The notes: a model not told the origin generated them from the sequence alone. A stretch of 64,000 nucleotides of DNA from Alligator mississippiensis (GCF_030867095.1 NC_081827.1:27342001-27406000); one strand, 5' to 3'. Shown: positions 21,848-61,554, numbered from the stretch's first letter. Translations and numbers: made by a program.

Positions 21848-22034
21848 CAGGGGCAAGCAATTATTTTGGGCAGAGGGCCGCTTACTGAGTTTCAGCAAGC
21901 CATCGAGGGCCGCATGACAGGCAGCCCAGGGCAGATTAATATTAATTTTACAAATTTTGTAGGGGCCCCGCAGGTCGGATAGAATGGCCTGGTGGGCCAC
22001 ATCCAGCCCCCAGGCTGCATTTTGCCCACTCCTG
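21848..22034. mobile_element. hAT non-autonomous element with perfect 8-bp duplication
   Basis: The left end is CAGGGGCAAGCAATTATTTT and the right end is GCATTTTGCCCACTCCTG, imperfect inverted repeats. CTCTAATG lies immediately outside both ends (21840-21847 and 22035-22042), a perfect 8-bp target-site duplication. The 187-bp element has no coding capacity. The intact duplication suggests it is among the younger insertions here. Confidence 0.9.
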
Positions 22035-22042
22035 CTCTAATG

Positions 22043-25000
22043 CATACATGCAAGTGCAGCTCGGTCCATTGGGTGAATTTTTATGGGGATGGCAAGAAGT
22101 ACTTTTCAATTACAATTTCAAGTCCCTGCCCCAAAGGTTGAAAGTAGCTGCCCTTTTTCAAGCCAAAGATTTTAGAAATATTTTAGCATTAGTAAAACAA
22201 CACATTTTCCCGTGGACTCATTCTCTGAAATGCCTCAATTATTAGGGGAAAACATCACCTAGCACAGAAAATTTTGCACATAACTGTTTAAGGTTGGCAA
22301 ATAGAAAAGCTTCTTAAAGTAGGGTCTTAAAAGGAGAATTGTGTAGCAATGTTAACTGTAGACAGTGTTGCCAGCTTTTTGTAAGATGCAATCTGAAATG
22401 TTTAGTGACTCACTTTTTCAGAGTTTCTATGTTAGATTTGAAATCAAGATGAGGTTATGAATAAAATGAATCATGCCCACTGTGAATGTTTTTTCACCTC
22501 AGGGAAGTGTTAACTTCTGAGCCTCTGTAAGACACTGCAGAACCTAGTATAGATCTTCAGCATTTGCTCCCAGCAGATGTGGAGCTTAAATTTTCTTTTT
22601 TAGTAACAATGGTGTCTGAAATGCAACGTGATTAAGCATAGATATCTAAGAAAACTCTGCTTGTCTCTGGACAGCTTTCATTTGTCTTTCCTATGCTTGT
22701 TTCTCCTCCTTACCATCATCATTTTTCCAGGATATTTTCATCATTATCTGTCTCTTGTTCTCCAGAATAGACAGAATGTTACTGATGAAGTTTATTCTGC
22801 AAGAAGATTAGTTATCCCTCCCCTTCTTTTTGATTTTTAATGTCTGTTTCCCTGACCCTTCCCTCTCTCTCTTTCTCTCTTGCATTTTGTCATTAAGACC
22901 AACCTGAAAGATATACATGTATCATAGTTCCTTTAACTTATGAGTAGCTTCATCAGTAACTAGGATTGAACATCCATCAAATGCTTCCCAGATCTGAGGC
23001 TATTAGTAAAACAAAACAAATGGGCCAGGGACTTTTTGAATAAAAAATTCTTGAGACTGCTGTTAAAAAGTTATTGGGCTAGCATACTTCAGAGTAAGAT
23101 CTGAAACATACATTATTTTTAATGTGTGTGCAGTGCTAAAATGTTTATTTTGCAAACTCTCAAGTCTGGAATTGCTCTTTGGTCTTTCAACAGCCTCAGA
23201 ATTATTGGGCTTTATTTGTGGCACTGCCATTAATAGACATTTAGGTTGATTCAGTAACCTGTGCCTCAGAGGAGAGCAGCTTCACATAGCATCTGCGTTG
23301 ACACAAACATCCAAAACCAGAGTCAGTCTAGGGTGAGGGCCCCTAGGGGCTACCAAAGTACAAATAAAAATGAGAAAAGATTGGAGCCTTAATTGTGTTG
23401 TGGTTAACTTGCTCATGTAAGTAGCTAACCCTTTGTAAATAAATTTTCAGAAACAGTTTCTTGTTAAATAGAGCATTTCTTCTAGTCAGCTATTCTTATG
23501 CATACTTAATCATTATGGTGACCATTAATTTATTTTTATCTAGCTGGATCATTTTTAGCATATCCCTTCCACCCATGTGTTTTAAAGTTATGCTTAGGTT
23601 TTTGTGGTGAGCGGTACTGTAAATATATTTCAACTGTTCTAACAGGAAAAGCGTTCTGACTTTTTTAAAAATGAGCAATCGTATGTATAATCAACTTGGT
23701 TAAAACTTCCTTCCTGGTAAGTGCAGCACTTCCTCTGCATCTGGATATGAGGGCAAGAAAGAAAAGCAGAACAGCTTAAACAAACAAGTTTTTGTATGAA
23801 TGATTCTCTCTTTAAAAAAAAATAAAGAACTCAAAAATTAAACAAATGAGTCGTCTTCAGTGCCTCAGCATCTACTTTGTAATCAGGTAATATTTCATTG
23901 TGTTTTGATAATTATAAAAATGGTGTCCGAGGTTATTTCTTTTCCAGAACATTCAAAATGAATTTTAGCCGGTGTGTCATGCTGTTTTGGTTTAACTGCG
24001 TGATATGTTTTAACTCTTTTGGTTCTAATCTTTGCAATCATTAGATTGGTGCTTGATTTATTTGCCCCGCTCCTTTTCCCTTCAAGCACGTGGAAAGATG
24101 CTTTTATATGTAAGATTTCTTGTGGGGAAATGTTGAAATAAAACAATTTAGATTATGATTAGTAAAAGAAAAAATGAAGAGCAGGTTGTTTAAGTGTGTG
24201 TAGTTATCTTTGCCTTTCTCTTTCACTTTATATAATAATAATGCTTCACTGATTTTAAGAAAACAAATTAACATAAACATTAACACTAAAAGATTTTAAA
24301 ACAGTTTTAGACATTCTTATTTGATGTGGAACATAGTATACTGCCATCGGGTTAGGAGCATTTTCATCTGTAGCCAGCTAGTATTTTTGTATTGCCAATG
24401 CTTGGTTTTGAATCATTGGCTGTTATCAGTCTTCCAAAATTCATAATTAAAAGAACAGTTCTTAGGGTGCTAAACTACATGTTAGATGAACATTAACTGA
24501 TCATAATCTGTTAAGAAATCCCTGCCCAGCATCTAACAAGAGATTACTGAAAGGTTGGGAGAAGTGAGTGGGGTCAACAACCTTAATTTCTGGAAGTTTT
24601 ATGGATACATTATATTGATTGCTTCCAGTGCTGCAATTAACAGATGTTTTCCCCAGAGCTTGGTTAGCATCTTTCTGGCATGTTAGTTGAGCAAAATTTC
24701 TTTTGAGTGTTGTCAGAACCAGCTTATATTAAATTCTGCACTCGGACCACAAGAGGTGGGAAAAATCTGCATAAGTCAAATTCAGAAGGGAAGAATGAGT
24801 AGGAGCAAGTTTCTAATGTTTGTGTTTTCAGTTTGGTGGGAGTTTCAACTGCTTTGTCCCTCTGAGCTGCTTTAGCTGAGTTGGGATTGATAGTCCTGTG
24901 TAAGTGCACTATTTTAATTGTTTAAGCATAGCCTTTTATGTTAGGTTTAGAAACAAACACATCGGTGCACACGTGACATCCTGAATAAAAGGTTTATACA

Positions 25001-25142
25001 GAAACAATGGGAATATATAAGGTATATTTTAAGGATTATGATTCTGACCTGTGATTAAAACTAACACAAAAAATTAATGCCTTTGTAACAGAATAAAGAA
25101 AAGTTTAAATGAAAAATGAGCAAACTGTTTATGTTTTGCTAG
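22043..25142. other. Presumed 3' part of intron 1, no gene
   Basis: About 3 kb of AT-rich sequence without a recognisable repeat or RNA gene. Its right end is a splice acceptor, TTTTGCTAG ending at 25142, twelve bases before the PIK3CG ATG. Confidence 0.55.
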
Positions 25143-52734
<27,592 letters not shown>

Positions 52735-52919
52735 CACTTTCTGTAAAGTAATTCAAGATATGAATAGGAAATGAATGGTCTGTTTCCTTATTTTTAGTTT
52801 TCTAATAACAGAGCTGTTAAAATTGATGTTTCATTTGCTAATGGTTTAAATGGGCTCTCCTAAAAACTGCAAATTGGTTTAACCTAAGCTTCAAGAACAC
52901 CTGTTGTCTTATTGCAGAA

Positions 52920-52939
52920 GTGTGTGTGTGTGTGTGTGT
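52920..52939. repeat. (GT)n microsatellite in 3' UTR
   Basis: About ten GT units, followed by a purine-pyrimidine alternating stretch to about 52960. Confidence 0.95.
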
Positions 52940-54065
52940 ATGCATGCACATATACATATCTATATATTTATGCTGGAGTTGTGACAGTATAGCACCCTGC
53001 GTTCTGTTATGTAGCTGCTTTGCTAATGTGGCCTGCAATTTTCCCATTTGCCTTTATAATAACTTCAGTTACAGGTGAAGAAGCGGCTGGGGCAAGATAA
53101 TAGCCTGGTAACTGAAGTATAACCTCTGGGAGTTTTTTTCTTCTCCTTAATTGCTCATGTTTGTCAGGCCCATCAAGAGTAGGAAGACTATTTTTCAAGT
53201 ACATGATTGCATAGGTGCAGCCCTGTAGGATGTTTATTTCCTCCTTGGGAAGATTTATTACCAAGGTTTCTTCACCCTCATTCATCTCCTTTATCCTTTA
53301 ACTCCGCTTACCTTCTGACTCTTTTTCAACCTTAAAGTTGCTCAACAGAAAATGACACTCCCTCCACTATCTAGGGAAAACTATGCATTACCTTTGTCTT
53401 AGTATCCTGAACCATGAAGGACAGGACTGGGTTGGTACTTCTTCAGAAAATCTTCTTTGTTTTCAAGTTCCTGAGTTTGCTTTTATAATTTTTTAAGTTT
53501 AAATGTTTCAACTTGGTGTTCTTTTAAATGCCTTATTTTTAATGGGAAACATCCGCCATATTATATGGTAGATGGATGCTTCTGTTATTTTGTGGTTAAA
53601 TTACTGAAAGTCTGCCTGTACAATGAAAGCTTTACTAAAACAAGGTAATGAACGGTACTTCCTCATTCTTCAAATGAAATTCTTATCTGAGAACAGTTCA
53701 CGTTTCACCAAATGTTAGAGAAGTCCAAAGGTTATTTATTTAGTGATGTATTTTGGGGTAAAACCTATTAGGAACTAAATATCATCATTGAAATTATGTA
53801 TATTTTGTTATTTATGGTGTTTATTTTAAAAAACTTTTCAAACAATTGTTTATTCAAAAGTTATTTATAAAAGAAATGAAATTCCTCATTTTTAGTTTAG
53901 CAGTATATTTAAATGAAATCTAAAGAGAGAAGAAAATATAACAGGCAAGTGCTGGGTCACTTTTAACTTTCTCTTTAGTAGAAAATCTGAAAATGATTGA
54001 GCCTTTTAACACACACAGAAAAGCAAAATATTGCATGAATTTTGCCTGGACTTCAATGATTGCAG

Positions 54066-54091
54066 TTTGATTGATTTGATTTGATTTGATT
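54066..54091. repeat. (TTGAT)n tract in 3' UTR
   Basis: Five TTGAT pentamers, the first interrupted, in the PIK3CG 3' UTR. Confidence 0.85.
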
Positions 54092-54599
54092 GACTTACCA
54101 AAGAGAGAAATAGGCTTACATTATTGATTATTAGCACTTTTGCCTGTATAATTCCTTCTTTTGTTCCATTTTTACAGAGTCTGAATCAGCATTGGTCAAG
54201 TGAATTGCTATGTTTTATTATTATTTGCATCAATCATTTCACTTTGATCAGATTTTAACTGCTGTGAGTGAGCGTGCTCTTGAAGGATTTGTAATACATG
54301 TACTGTATTTGGCGTCTCAGATATGAGACATATAGCCCATCTATTTTTTTAAATGTAGGTGCTTAATTAGTTGTTCTGCAGAGATATTTTGATGTATATG
54401 GTAAACTTTAATAAGGAAATGTTAAAAGCTTAAATGTTATGAAATCAATTTTTGTTCTACTGCAGTACTCCATACAAGACGGGTTTAAAATCATGCTGAG
54501 GTGTGAAATGTGAGAGTATTGTAATATGATGTTCCTGGATTTGTTCTTTGTAGTTTTGAAATGAATTGTCAAGTTGTATACATTTGATGATAAATCATT

Positions 54600-54605
54600 A
54601 ATAAA
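54600..54605 (+). terminator. PIK3CG: Polyadenylation signal AATAAA for PIK3CG
   Basis: A canonical AATAAA in TTAATAAAAGGATTTC, about 1.87 kb after the stop codon, followed by a T-rich element. It is the most plausible distal site. Repeats begin about 600 bp downstream. Confidence 0.6.
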
Positions 54606-55220
54606 AGGATTTCTTTTTCCAAAATAGACATGATTTATTTATTATTTCTCCAGTAATTCAGAAAGCATGTCATTTCATAAAATAATGCTATTCAAAGCCC
54701 TGTCCAAAGGAAGTTTTTTGTTCTATATAGATGAACTCACTAGAATTAGTGGTGATACTGTTTGAGAAATTTTAAATTTAAGAATTAAAAAATCCATAAT
54801 GTTAAGATTCTAGTTTTATGATTGGGTAGCCTAGAGGACAAACCCTTACTTTCTAGTGAAATTTCATAAACCCGTCCTGTTTTTTAAAACTACCTAGATT
54901 TAAATGATGCTATAATATTAAAAACAATCTATTTTTTAATATTAACATACCTGAAAGAGAAATATCTGATAAGCATTCATTACAATTTCACCAGGTCAGT
55001 GGCATTTATAAATAAACCTCTTTATGTAGGCAAAGGTCTATATAAATCTATTCCAGGAAGTAGTTCATAGTTTATTATTAAAATGAAAGCATTTTTATTA
55101 GAACATAATAAGAGGACAAAAAATACCCAGACTAATTAAAGAAATAAACAATATATCAACAGCATTTTAGGCTAGATCCGAGTAAAAGAATTTCCTGAAA
55201 CTTAGAAAATCTATTTAGAG

Positions 55221-55455
55221 CAGGGCTCGACAAGTTTTTGCCACTGTGGGCTGCTGTTTGCAACCCAGCTCCGGCTATGAGCCACAAATAGGCTCACCCT
55301 CCAGTGATTAGCAGATGCTGCAGAGACAATAGATAAACCAAGACAGTTGGTAGGATATTGGGGACACCTCTACTGCTCTTTCTCTGAGCCAGTTCACAAT
55401 TTGATAAACTTTTCACAGGCCAGATCCAGCCCACAGACCTTAGTTTGTTGATCTG
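55221..55455. mobile_element. hAT non-autonomous element with 8-bp duplication
   Basis: The left end CAGGGCTCGACAAGTTTTTG and right end TTAGTTTGTTGATCTG are decayed inverted versions of the CAGGGGTCGGCAAAC hAT terminus. The flanking octamers ATTTAGAG (55213-55220) and ATTTAGAC (55456-55463) match at seven of eight. 235 bp, non-coding. Confidence 0.75.
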
Positions 55456-55581
55456 ATTTAGACTACCCAGACATGATAATGGTAAATGAGTACACATCTG
55501 TATTATGCAGAAAAGACCTATTATTCCTATCTAGGATTCTCCCACGTAATGGAGTTGGTGTCAATGGGACTATTTTGAATG

Positions 55582-57927
55582 AGTTAAATATTTTGAATGA
55601 GGGGGAATGCCATACTGGATCTGGTATTGGCAACGGGAGATGACATGATAGGGGACCTCCAGATCGGTAGCTATCTGGGAGACAGTGATCACCTTATAAT
55701 AGAATTCAACATAAGACGGCGAGTGGGTAAGGTAACTAGTAGGGTGGAAGTGCTAGACTTTAGGAAAGCTGATCTCAATGTACTCAGGCGATTAGTCAAG
55801 GACGCACTGCAGAGTAGGAGTTTTGATGGGATGGGAGCCCAAGAAGGGTGGCTGTGCCTTAAGGAAACGATCCTTCGGGCACAAAGCAAGACGATCCCCG
55901 AGCGAGGCAAAAGAGGGAAAGGGGCCAGGAGGCTTCCCTGGCTGACCAGAGAAATCCAGGGCAGCCTAAGGGCCAAAAGGGGAGCACACAAAAAGTGGAA
56001 ACAGGGTGAGATCACTAAAGATGAATATACCTCCTCTGCTCGTGCTTGTAGGGAGGCAGTTAGGCGGGCCAAAGCTACCATGGAGCTGAGGATGGCAACC
56101 CAAGTAAAGGACAACAAGAAATTGTTTTTTAGATATATTGGGAGTAAAAGGAAGGCCCAGGGAGGAATAGGACCGCTGCTAAATGGCAGAAACAATTGGT
56201 GACAGATAGGGGGGACAAGGCTGAACTCCTCAACGAGTTCTTTGCCTCAGTGTTCCTAAGTGAGGGGCACGACAAGTCTCTCACTGGGGTTGTAGAGAGG
56301 CAGCAGCAAGGCGCCAGACTTCCATGCGTAGATCCTGAGGTGGTGCAGAGTCACTTGGAAGAACTGGATGCCTTTAAGTCGGCAGGCCCGGATGAGCTCC
56401 ATCCGAGGGTGCTGAAGGCACTGGCCGACATCATTGCAGAGCCACTGGCGGAAATATTCGAATGCTCGTGGCGCACAGGCCAAGTCCCGGAGGACTGGAA
56501 AAGGGCTAACGTGGTCCCCATTTTCAAAAAGGGGAGGAAGGAGGACCCGGGCAACTATAGGCCAGTCAGTCTCACCTCCATCCTTGGTAAAGTATTTGAA
56601 AAAATTATCAAGGCTCACATTTGTGAGAGCCCGGCAGGGCAAATTATGCTGAGGGGAAACCAGCACGGGTTTGTGGCGGGCAGATCGTGCCTGACCAACC
56701 TAGTCTCTTTCTATGACCAGGTTACGAAACGCCTGGACACAGGAGGAGGGGTGGATGTCGTATACTTAGACTTCAGGAAGGCCTTCGATACGGTATCCCA
56801 CCCCATACTGGTGAACAAATTAAGAGGCTGTGATGTGGATGACTGCACAGTCCGGTGGGTGGCGAATTGGCTAGAGGGTCGCACCCAGAGAGTCGTGGTA
56901 GATGGGTCGGTCTCGACCTGGAAGGGTGTGGGGAGTGGGGTCCCGCAGGGTTTGGTCCTTGGACCGATACTCTTTAATGTCTTCATCAGCGACTTGGACG
57001 TGGGAGTGAAATGTACTCTGTCCAAGTTTGCAGATGACACAAAGCTATGGGGAGAAGTGGACACGCCGGAGGGCAGGGAACAGCTGCAGGCAGACCTGGA
57101 TAGGTTGCACAAGTGGGCAGAAAACAACAGGATGCAGTTCAACAAGGAGAAATGCAAAGTGCTGCACCTAGGGAGGAAAAATGTCCAGCACACCTACAGC
57201 CTAGGGAATGACCTGCTGGGTGGCACAGAGGTGGAAAGGGATCTTGGAGTCCTAGTGGACTCCAAGATGAACATGAGCCGGCAGTGTGACGAAGCCATCA
57301 GAAAAGCCAATGGTACTTTATCGTGCATCAGCAGATGCATGACAAATAGGTCCAGGGAGGTGATACTTCCCCTCTATAGGGCGTTGGTCAGACCGCAGTT
57401 GGAGTACTGCGTGCAATTCTGGGCGCCACACTTCAAGAAGGATGCGGATAACCTGGAGAGGGTACAGCGAAGGGCAACTCGTATGGTCAAGGGCCTGCAG
57501 ACCAAGCCCTACGAGGAGAGACTAGAGAAACTGGACCTTTTCAGCCTCCGCAAGAGAAGGTTGAGAGGCGACCTTGTAGCTGCCTATAAGTTCATCACGG
57601 GGGCACAGAAGGGAATTGGTGAGGATTTATTCACCAAGGCGCCCCTGGGGGTTACAAGAAACAATGGCCACAAGCTAGTAGAGAGCAGATTTAGACTGGA
57701 CATAAGGAAGAACGTCTTCACAGTTCGAGTGGCCAAGGTCTGGAATGGGCTCCCAAGGGAGGTGGTGCTCTCCCCTACCCTGGGGGTCTTCAAGAGGAGG
57801 TTAGATAGGCATCTGGCTGGGGTCATCTAGACCCAGCACTCTTTCCTGCTTATGCAGGGGGTCGGACTTGATGATCTATTGAGGTCCCTTCCGACCCTAA
57901 CATCTATGAATCTATGACTCTATGAAC
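55582..57927 (+). mobile_element. CR1 LINE, nearly complete reverse transcriptase, 5'-truncated
   Basis: Two long open frames, 55597-56202 and 56196-57830, encode CR1 ORF2 from the end of the endonuclease domain onward. GDSDHLIIEF carries the terminal SDH of the APE-type nuclease. Then follow the RT blocks WKRANVVPIFKKG, NYRPVSLTSILGKVFEK, NQHGF, YLDFRKAFDTVSH, GVPQGLVLGPILF and KFADDTKLW with FADD near 57027-57038, ending FTVRVAKVWNGLPREVVLSP. The frames are separated by a single frameshift near 56190. A 3' UTR follows, ending in the CR1 tail of ATCTATGA-type repeats (57900-57927). Most of the nuclease is missing. The long open frame marks a young copy. The element was inserted downstream of PIK3CG. 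Confidence 0.95.
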
Positions 57928-58126
57928 TCTTGCCAGATCAGGCCTATTACTTGTATTAAGTATCATGCACAATACAATATAAGCTATTTGCAATGTTTCC
58001 ATGTTGTATGAATTTGCAGACAATTATTTCTCACATCTTGAAAGCCATGATCCTTTCATCTAAACGTATGTTTGAGACTTAGTGGCTCCTAAAGAAGGAA
58101 AATCCAACTGTTGGGCTCATTGTGCA

Positions 58127-58339
58127 ATAGTAGCCATGCCTACACAAGATGCCGACTGCTCAGTAGCCCATTGGCAACACATAGGTGGTGCATGCGGGTG
58201 CACATGCACCCCCTGAAAGAAGCGCCACTGACGCTGCTGGTGGCCCCTGGGCAGTAGCCACTTGCCACACCCCCCCCTTGCCACCAACACCCCCTGCGGC
58301 ATCTGCGGGTGGTCGTCGATCGCTGATGGCTGAGTGGTC
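58127..58339. mobile_element. TIR element related to 10545-10860, left part
   Basis: Near the left edge is TACACAAGATGCCGACTG (58141-58158). Its inverted match CAGTCAGCATTTCGTGTA is at 59723-59740, 15 of 18 pairing. The GC-rich interior 58184-58330 parallels 10565-10700. The element is split by a CR1 at about 58340 and resumes at about 59379. It is non-coding in the parts seen. Confidence 0.55.
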
Positions 58340-59378
58340 ACTGACCACCGGTCATAGATTTCATAGACATTAGGGGCTGGAAGGGACCTCATGAGACCAT
58401 CGGGTCCAGCCCACCTGCCATAGGCATGAAGTCAGCTGGGATCAAGTGACCCCAGCAAGAAATATATCCACCTGTTTTTTGAAAGAGTCCGGAGGAGGTG
58501 TTTGCACCACCTCTGGGGGGAATTTGTTCCAGACCCTGGACACACGCACCATAAAGAACTCTTTTCTTATGTTTAGTCTAAATCAGCCTTCCTGGAGTTT
58601 ATGGCCGTTAGACCTTGTTATCCCTTGGGGAGGTATGGCGAACAGATGTTCTCCCGGGTCCTGATGTACCCCTTTTATGTAATTGTAGGCTGCCCCCAAG
58701 TCCTCCCTGAGCCTTCTCTTCTCCAGACTGAAGAGTCCCAAGTCCCTCAGCCTCTCCTTGTATGGCCTTCCCTCCAGGCCTTGGATCATACGAGTGGCTC
58801 TCCTCTGGACTCTCTCAAGCTTCTCCAAATCCTTCCTGAGGTGGGGGGCACAATATTGGATGCAGTACTCCAGCTGCAGTCTCACCAGAGCCAAGTAAAG
58901 CGAGAGGATGACTTCCTTGGTTTTGCTTGAGATGCATCAGTGGATGCACACCAGAGTTTGTTTTCTTTGCCAGCCACAGTATCGCATTGGTGGCCCACAT
59001 TCATCTTGTGGTCAATCAAGACCCCCAAGACCCTTTCGGTCGTGGTGCTAGCAAGCGTAGCACTGCTGAGCCTGTAAGTATGTTGAGGGTTCTTCCTACT
59101 GAGGTGAAGCACCTTACACTTTTCCACATTGAAGGCCATCAGGTTTTGGTCAGCCCATCTTGACAGCGTGTTCAAATCGGCCTGTATCCCTAGCCTGTCC
59201 TGTGATGTGACCGCCCTCCCCCATAATTTGGTATCATCCACGAACTTGGCCAGTTCACATCTGACTCCCGAGTCCAGATAATTGATGACGATGTTAAAGA
59301 GTACAGGCCCAAGTACCAAGCCCTGAGGGACTTCACTGGTCATCCTGTGCCACGTTGATTTGCTTCCATCAACTAGTA
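58340..59378 (-). mobile_element. CR1 LINE, 5'-truncated, inserted in a TIR element
   Basis: On the - strand it encodes CR1 ORF2 from a SEVPQGLVLGPVLFN block (family GVPQG) through KFVDDTKLWG, with Val where most copies have FADD, MAFNVEKCKVLHL, RLQLEYCIQY, LERVQRRATRMI and RRLREDLGAAYNYI to the 3' UTR, ending in TAGATTTCATAGACATTAGG inverted near 58355. Several frame breaks are present. It is of a different subfamily from the 55582 copy (HLFAIPPQGITRSNG versus DLFTKAPLGVTRNNG) and older. Confidence 0.88.
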
Positions 59379-59745
59379 CTGAAGGGGCTGGCACTCGCCC
59401 CCCGCGCCCCACCCACTGCCAACACCGCTGCAGCTGCCTGTGGGTGCTCCCCGCTCGCTGCTGCCATGCCACTGCTGCCGCATGTGGACAGTTGCCGTGC
59501 CCCCCCAGCCTCCAGGGGAACAAGTTGTTCACACGGTAGCCCATGACTACCACACAGTAACAAGGTACGGCAGGAAGCATGACGTGACACTACTACACTG
59601 TAGTCACGAACTACTACTCAGTCAGTGTCATGAAACAGCCATTCCTTAGCACGACTTTGACAATAACTCCAGTTACCATGCAGTCATTTAGTGCTTGTTT
59701 AGTACTGAGTAACAACTGCTCAGTCAGCATTTCGTGTAGATCCGT
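59379..59745. mobile_element. TIR element related to 10545-10860, right part
   Basis: Immediately after the CR1 5' end, the GC-rich sequence continues with CCACCCACTGCCAACACCGC, CCCGCTCGCTGCTGCC and CCCAGCCTCCAGGGGAACAA then GTTGTTCACAC, matching 10664-10835. It then passes through an AT-balanced subterminal region with several ACTACC/GTAGT and CAGTCAGT words to the inverted terminus at 59723-59740. Confidence 0.55.
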
Positions 59746-59764
59746 CCAGTGTGTGGTAGTGGTA

Positions 59765-60455
59765 CTAAGTTTACTCAAATCTAAGATGAGTCTTCCCCCC
59801 CCCACCCAAAACAACAATGGAGGGGGGGAAAGGGTCTTATCAAGGATTCAGGTAGCAGCCTAGGGCAGGTGTTGGCTCAGCTCTGGGTTTGGAGCTGAAT
59901 CTAGAGCTGAACTGCCTGCCCTGGGCTGGAATGGCTCATTTGGCAGGGGAGAGGGCACACAGCCAAGGGGAGTGTAGGGAAGACCACAGGGGGAGAGGGA
60001 AAACCTGCCGTCTGTCCCCACACCCAGCAGCCTCTTTTCCACTTACCTTCTGCTGTGGCTACAGCCCATCCTACCCCAACCCAGCCCTGCCAGGAACTGC
60101 TGCCACTTCTCCCTGGCCAAGCTGGAAGGGGCTAGGTGTGGCTGCCACTGCCACTGACTGCCCTGGTCCGGAGCAGAGCTGCAGCAGAAGGTAAGGGAGG
60201 GGGGATAGCAGGGGAAGGAGCAAGGCATGGGGAGAGTACAGGGGGCAAGTGGTGGGGAAGCGGTGAGGGACAGCAAATTTAAGTCAACCTTTCGCTAATT
60301 AGATTCTATACATGGAAAATTTATAACAAATTTATAATTGTCCATATACAGAATCCAATTATAACCAATTTATAATTTTCCAAGTATAGAATCTAATTAT
60401 TGGGGGATTGTCTTAAAGTCAAAGTAATTTTGGGTTTGGGTAAATAAAGTATTTT
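59765..60455. repeat. Probable DNA element with internal GC-rich block
   Basis: CTAAGTTTACTCAAATCTAA then GATGAGTCTTCCCCCCCC on the left loosely mirrors GGGGGATTGTCTTAAAGTC then GGTAAATAAAGT on the right, a weak inverted pair like known elements with a TCTAAGACGACCCCC-type end. The middle is GC-rich. Boundaries are approximate. Confidence 0.35.
60296..60398. repeat. AT-rich inverted repeat, about 31-bp arms
   Basis: CTAATTAGATTCTATACATG with following GAAAATTTATAA (left) pairs with TTTATAATTTTCCAAGTATAG followed by AATCTAATTA (right), with only two or three mismatches. The 40-base loop is itself partly self-complementary around TTATAATTG and CAATTATAA. It lies just inside the right end of the probable DNA element. 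Confidence 0.8.
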
Positions 60456-61550
60456 TTTCTCTTGTGACTGCAGCACCTTTCTTCTGCAGCAATCATTTGA
60501 TTTTCTGCCTGCATGGGCAATGAAAGCCACAAACCTGATCCCAGCTTCTGACTATTCCCATTCTGACTATTACTCCTAGGCTAGGAGTCTGGGCTTGTGG
60601 CCATCAAAGTTTAAGTTGTTTTGGGTTTACATGGCTGATTCTTCTGTCGCTTGCCAACGTTCTGCCTTCCTATATAGCCATCCAGCTCGGCAAAAATAAT
60701 TTTCTGTTTATCACTAACTCAAGGTAAAACATACAGTTTGTCTTCTGTGGCTTCTGTAATCCCAACATGCTCCTGAGATCAGACCTTCTGTTCTATTTAC
60801 AGCTTATTGTTGGACCATAAAACAAGACAATTCGCCAATCCACTTTTCCCGTTCTTGTTAGAATTTAACATCCTTTGTATTTATCTCAGTAATACCCTGA
60901 TTTCCTTTGGAAGCTGTAGATTAACATGGTGTTCAACACTAGAAAAGTGAGGACCGAGAATAGAAGGTAAAACAGCAAATTCCCTCTGCTGGCAGGAAAC
61001 TCCTAAGAGACACCATGGTTTTGTTGTTTGTTTTACTGGGTTTTGATTTTCCTTTCTTCTAAGTTTTAACCAGAAAGTGGAGATGCTTATTTTTTTCCCT
61101 CTGTTATGTAGTGTTATTACTTAGTCATAATGAATACAGAGCACCTCCTTTGTACAACTCCAAGACTTATGTGCCCTCCGTAACTATCAGAGCTGAGCAT
61201 CCCATAAAAGTGAATATATTTATCTCCCCAACACTCCTGCAAAAGAATCATGTACTTTTATTTTTCTGTAGTATAACTGAAGCCCTAAGAGAATTGGAGC
61301 TATGTGCACAGGAGGACTTTGGCTGATTTGTATTTCATTGTCCTTAATTATCCTGTTCAGTCATGAAATCCACATCCCCAACTTCCCTCTGCTGCCTGAG
61401 AGGGTTGGACCTGCATCTCCCATACCCTGGGTGGGAGCCCACACCAGCAGACTCAGGGGTATGACTCTCAATCTTTCCTTTTAAAGATGTTTCATTTGGA
61501 ATGGAATTGACTTTACAGCCTTGTGGTTATAGCCTTCACCCAGGAGGAAA
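60456..61550. other. Non-coding, no feature recognised
   Basis: Ordinary AT-rich DNA downstream of PIK3CG. Short open frames only. Confidence 0.45.
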
Positions 61551-61554
61551 CTAA

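Larger units (their letters stand above)
52735..54625 (+). other. PIK3CG: PIK3CG 3' untranslated region
   Basis: Sequence from the stop codon to about 20 bases past the AATAAA at 54600. It is AT-rich with several ATTTA motifs (for example ATTTATTTAG near 53736 and TTATTTAT near 53807), which are compatible with AU-rich-element control of an immune mRNA. A (TG)n tract (52920-52939) and a (TTGAT)n tract (54066-54091) lie within it. The extent is inferred from the poly(A) signal. No transposon is evident, in contrast to the introns. Confidence 0.65.

Noticed and set aside
53007-53285. A 92-codon - strand open frame in the PIK3CG 3' UTR
   Set aside because: No recognisable family, no splice or promoter context, and it is antisense to a clearly assigned UTR. 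Chance is the simplest reading.
55689-56195. A 168-codon - strand open frame opposite the CR1 reverse transcriptase
   Set aside because: It is the antisense shadow of the CR1 coding sequence.
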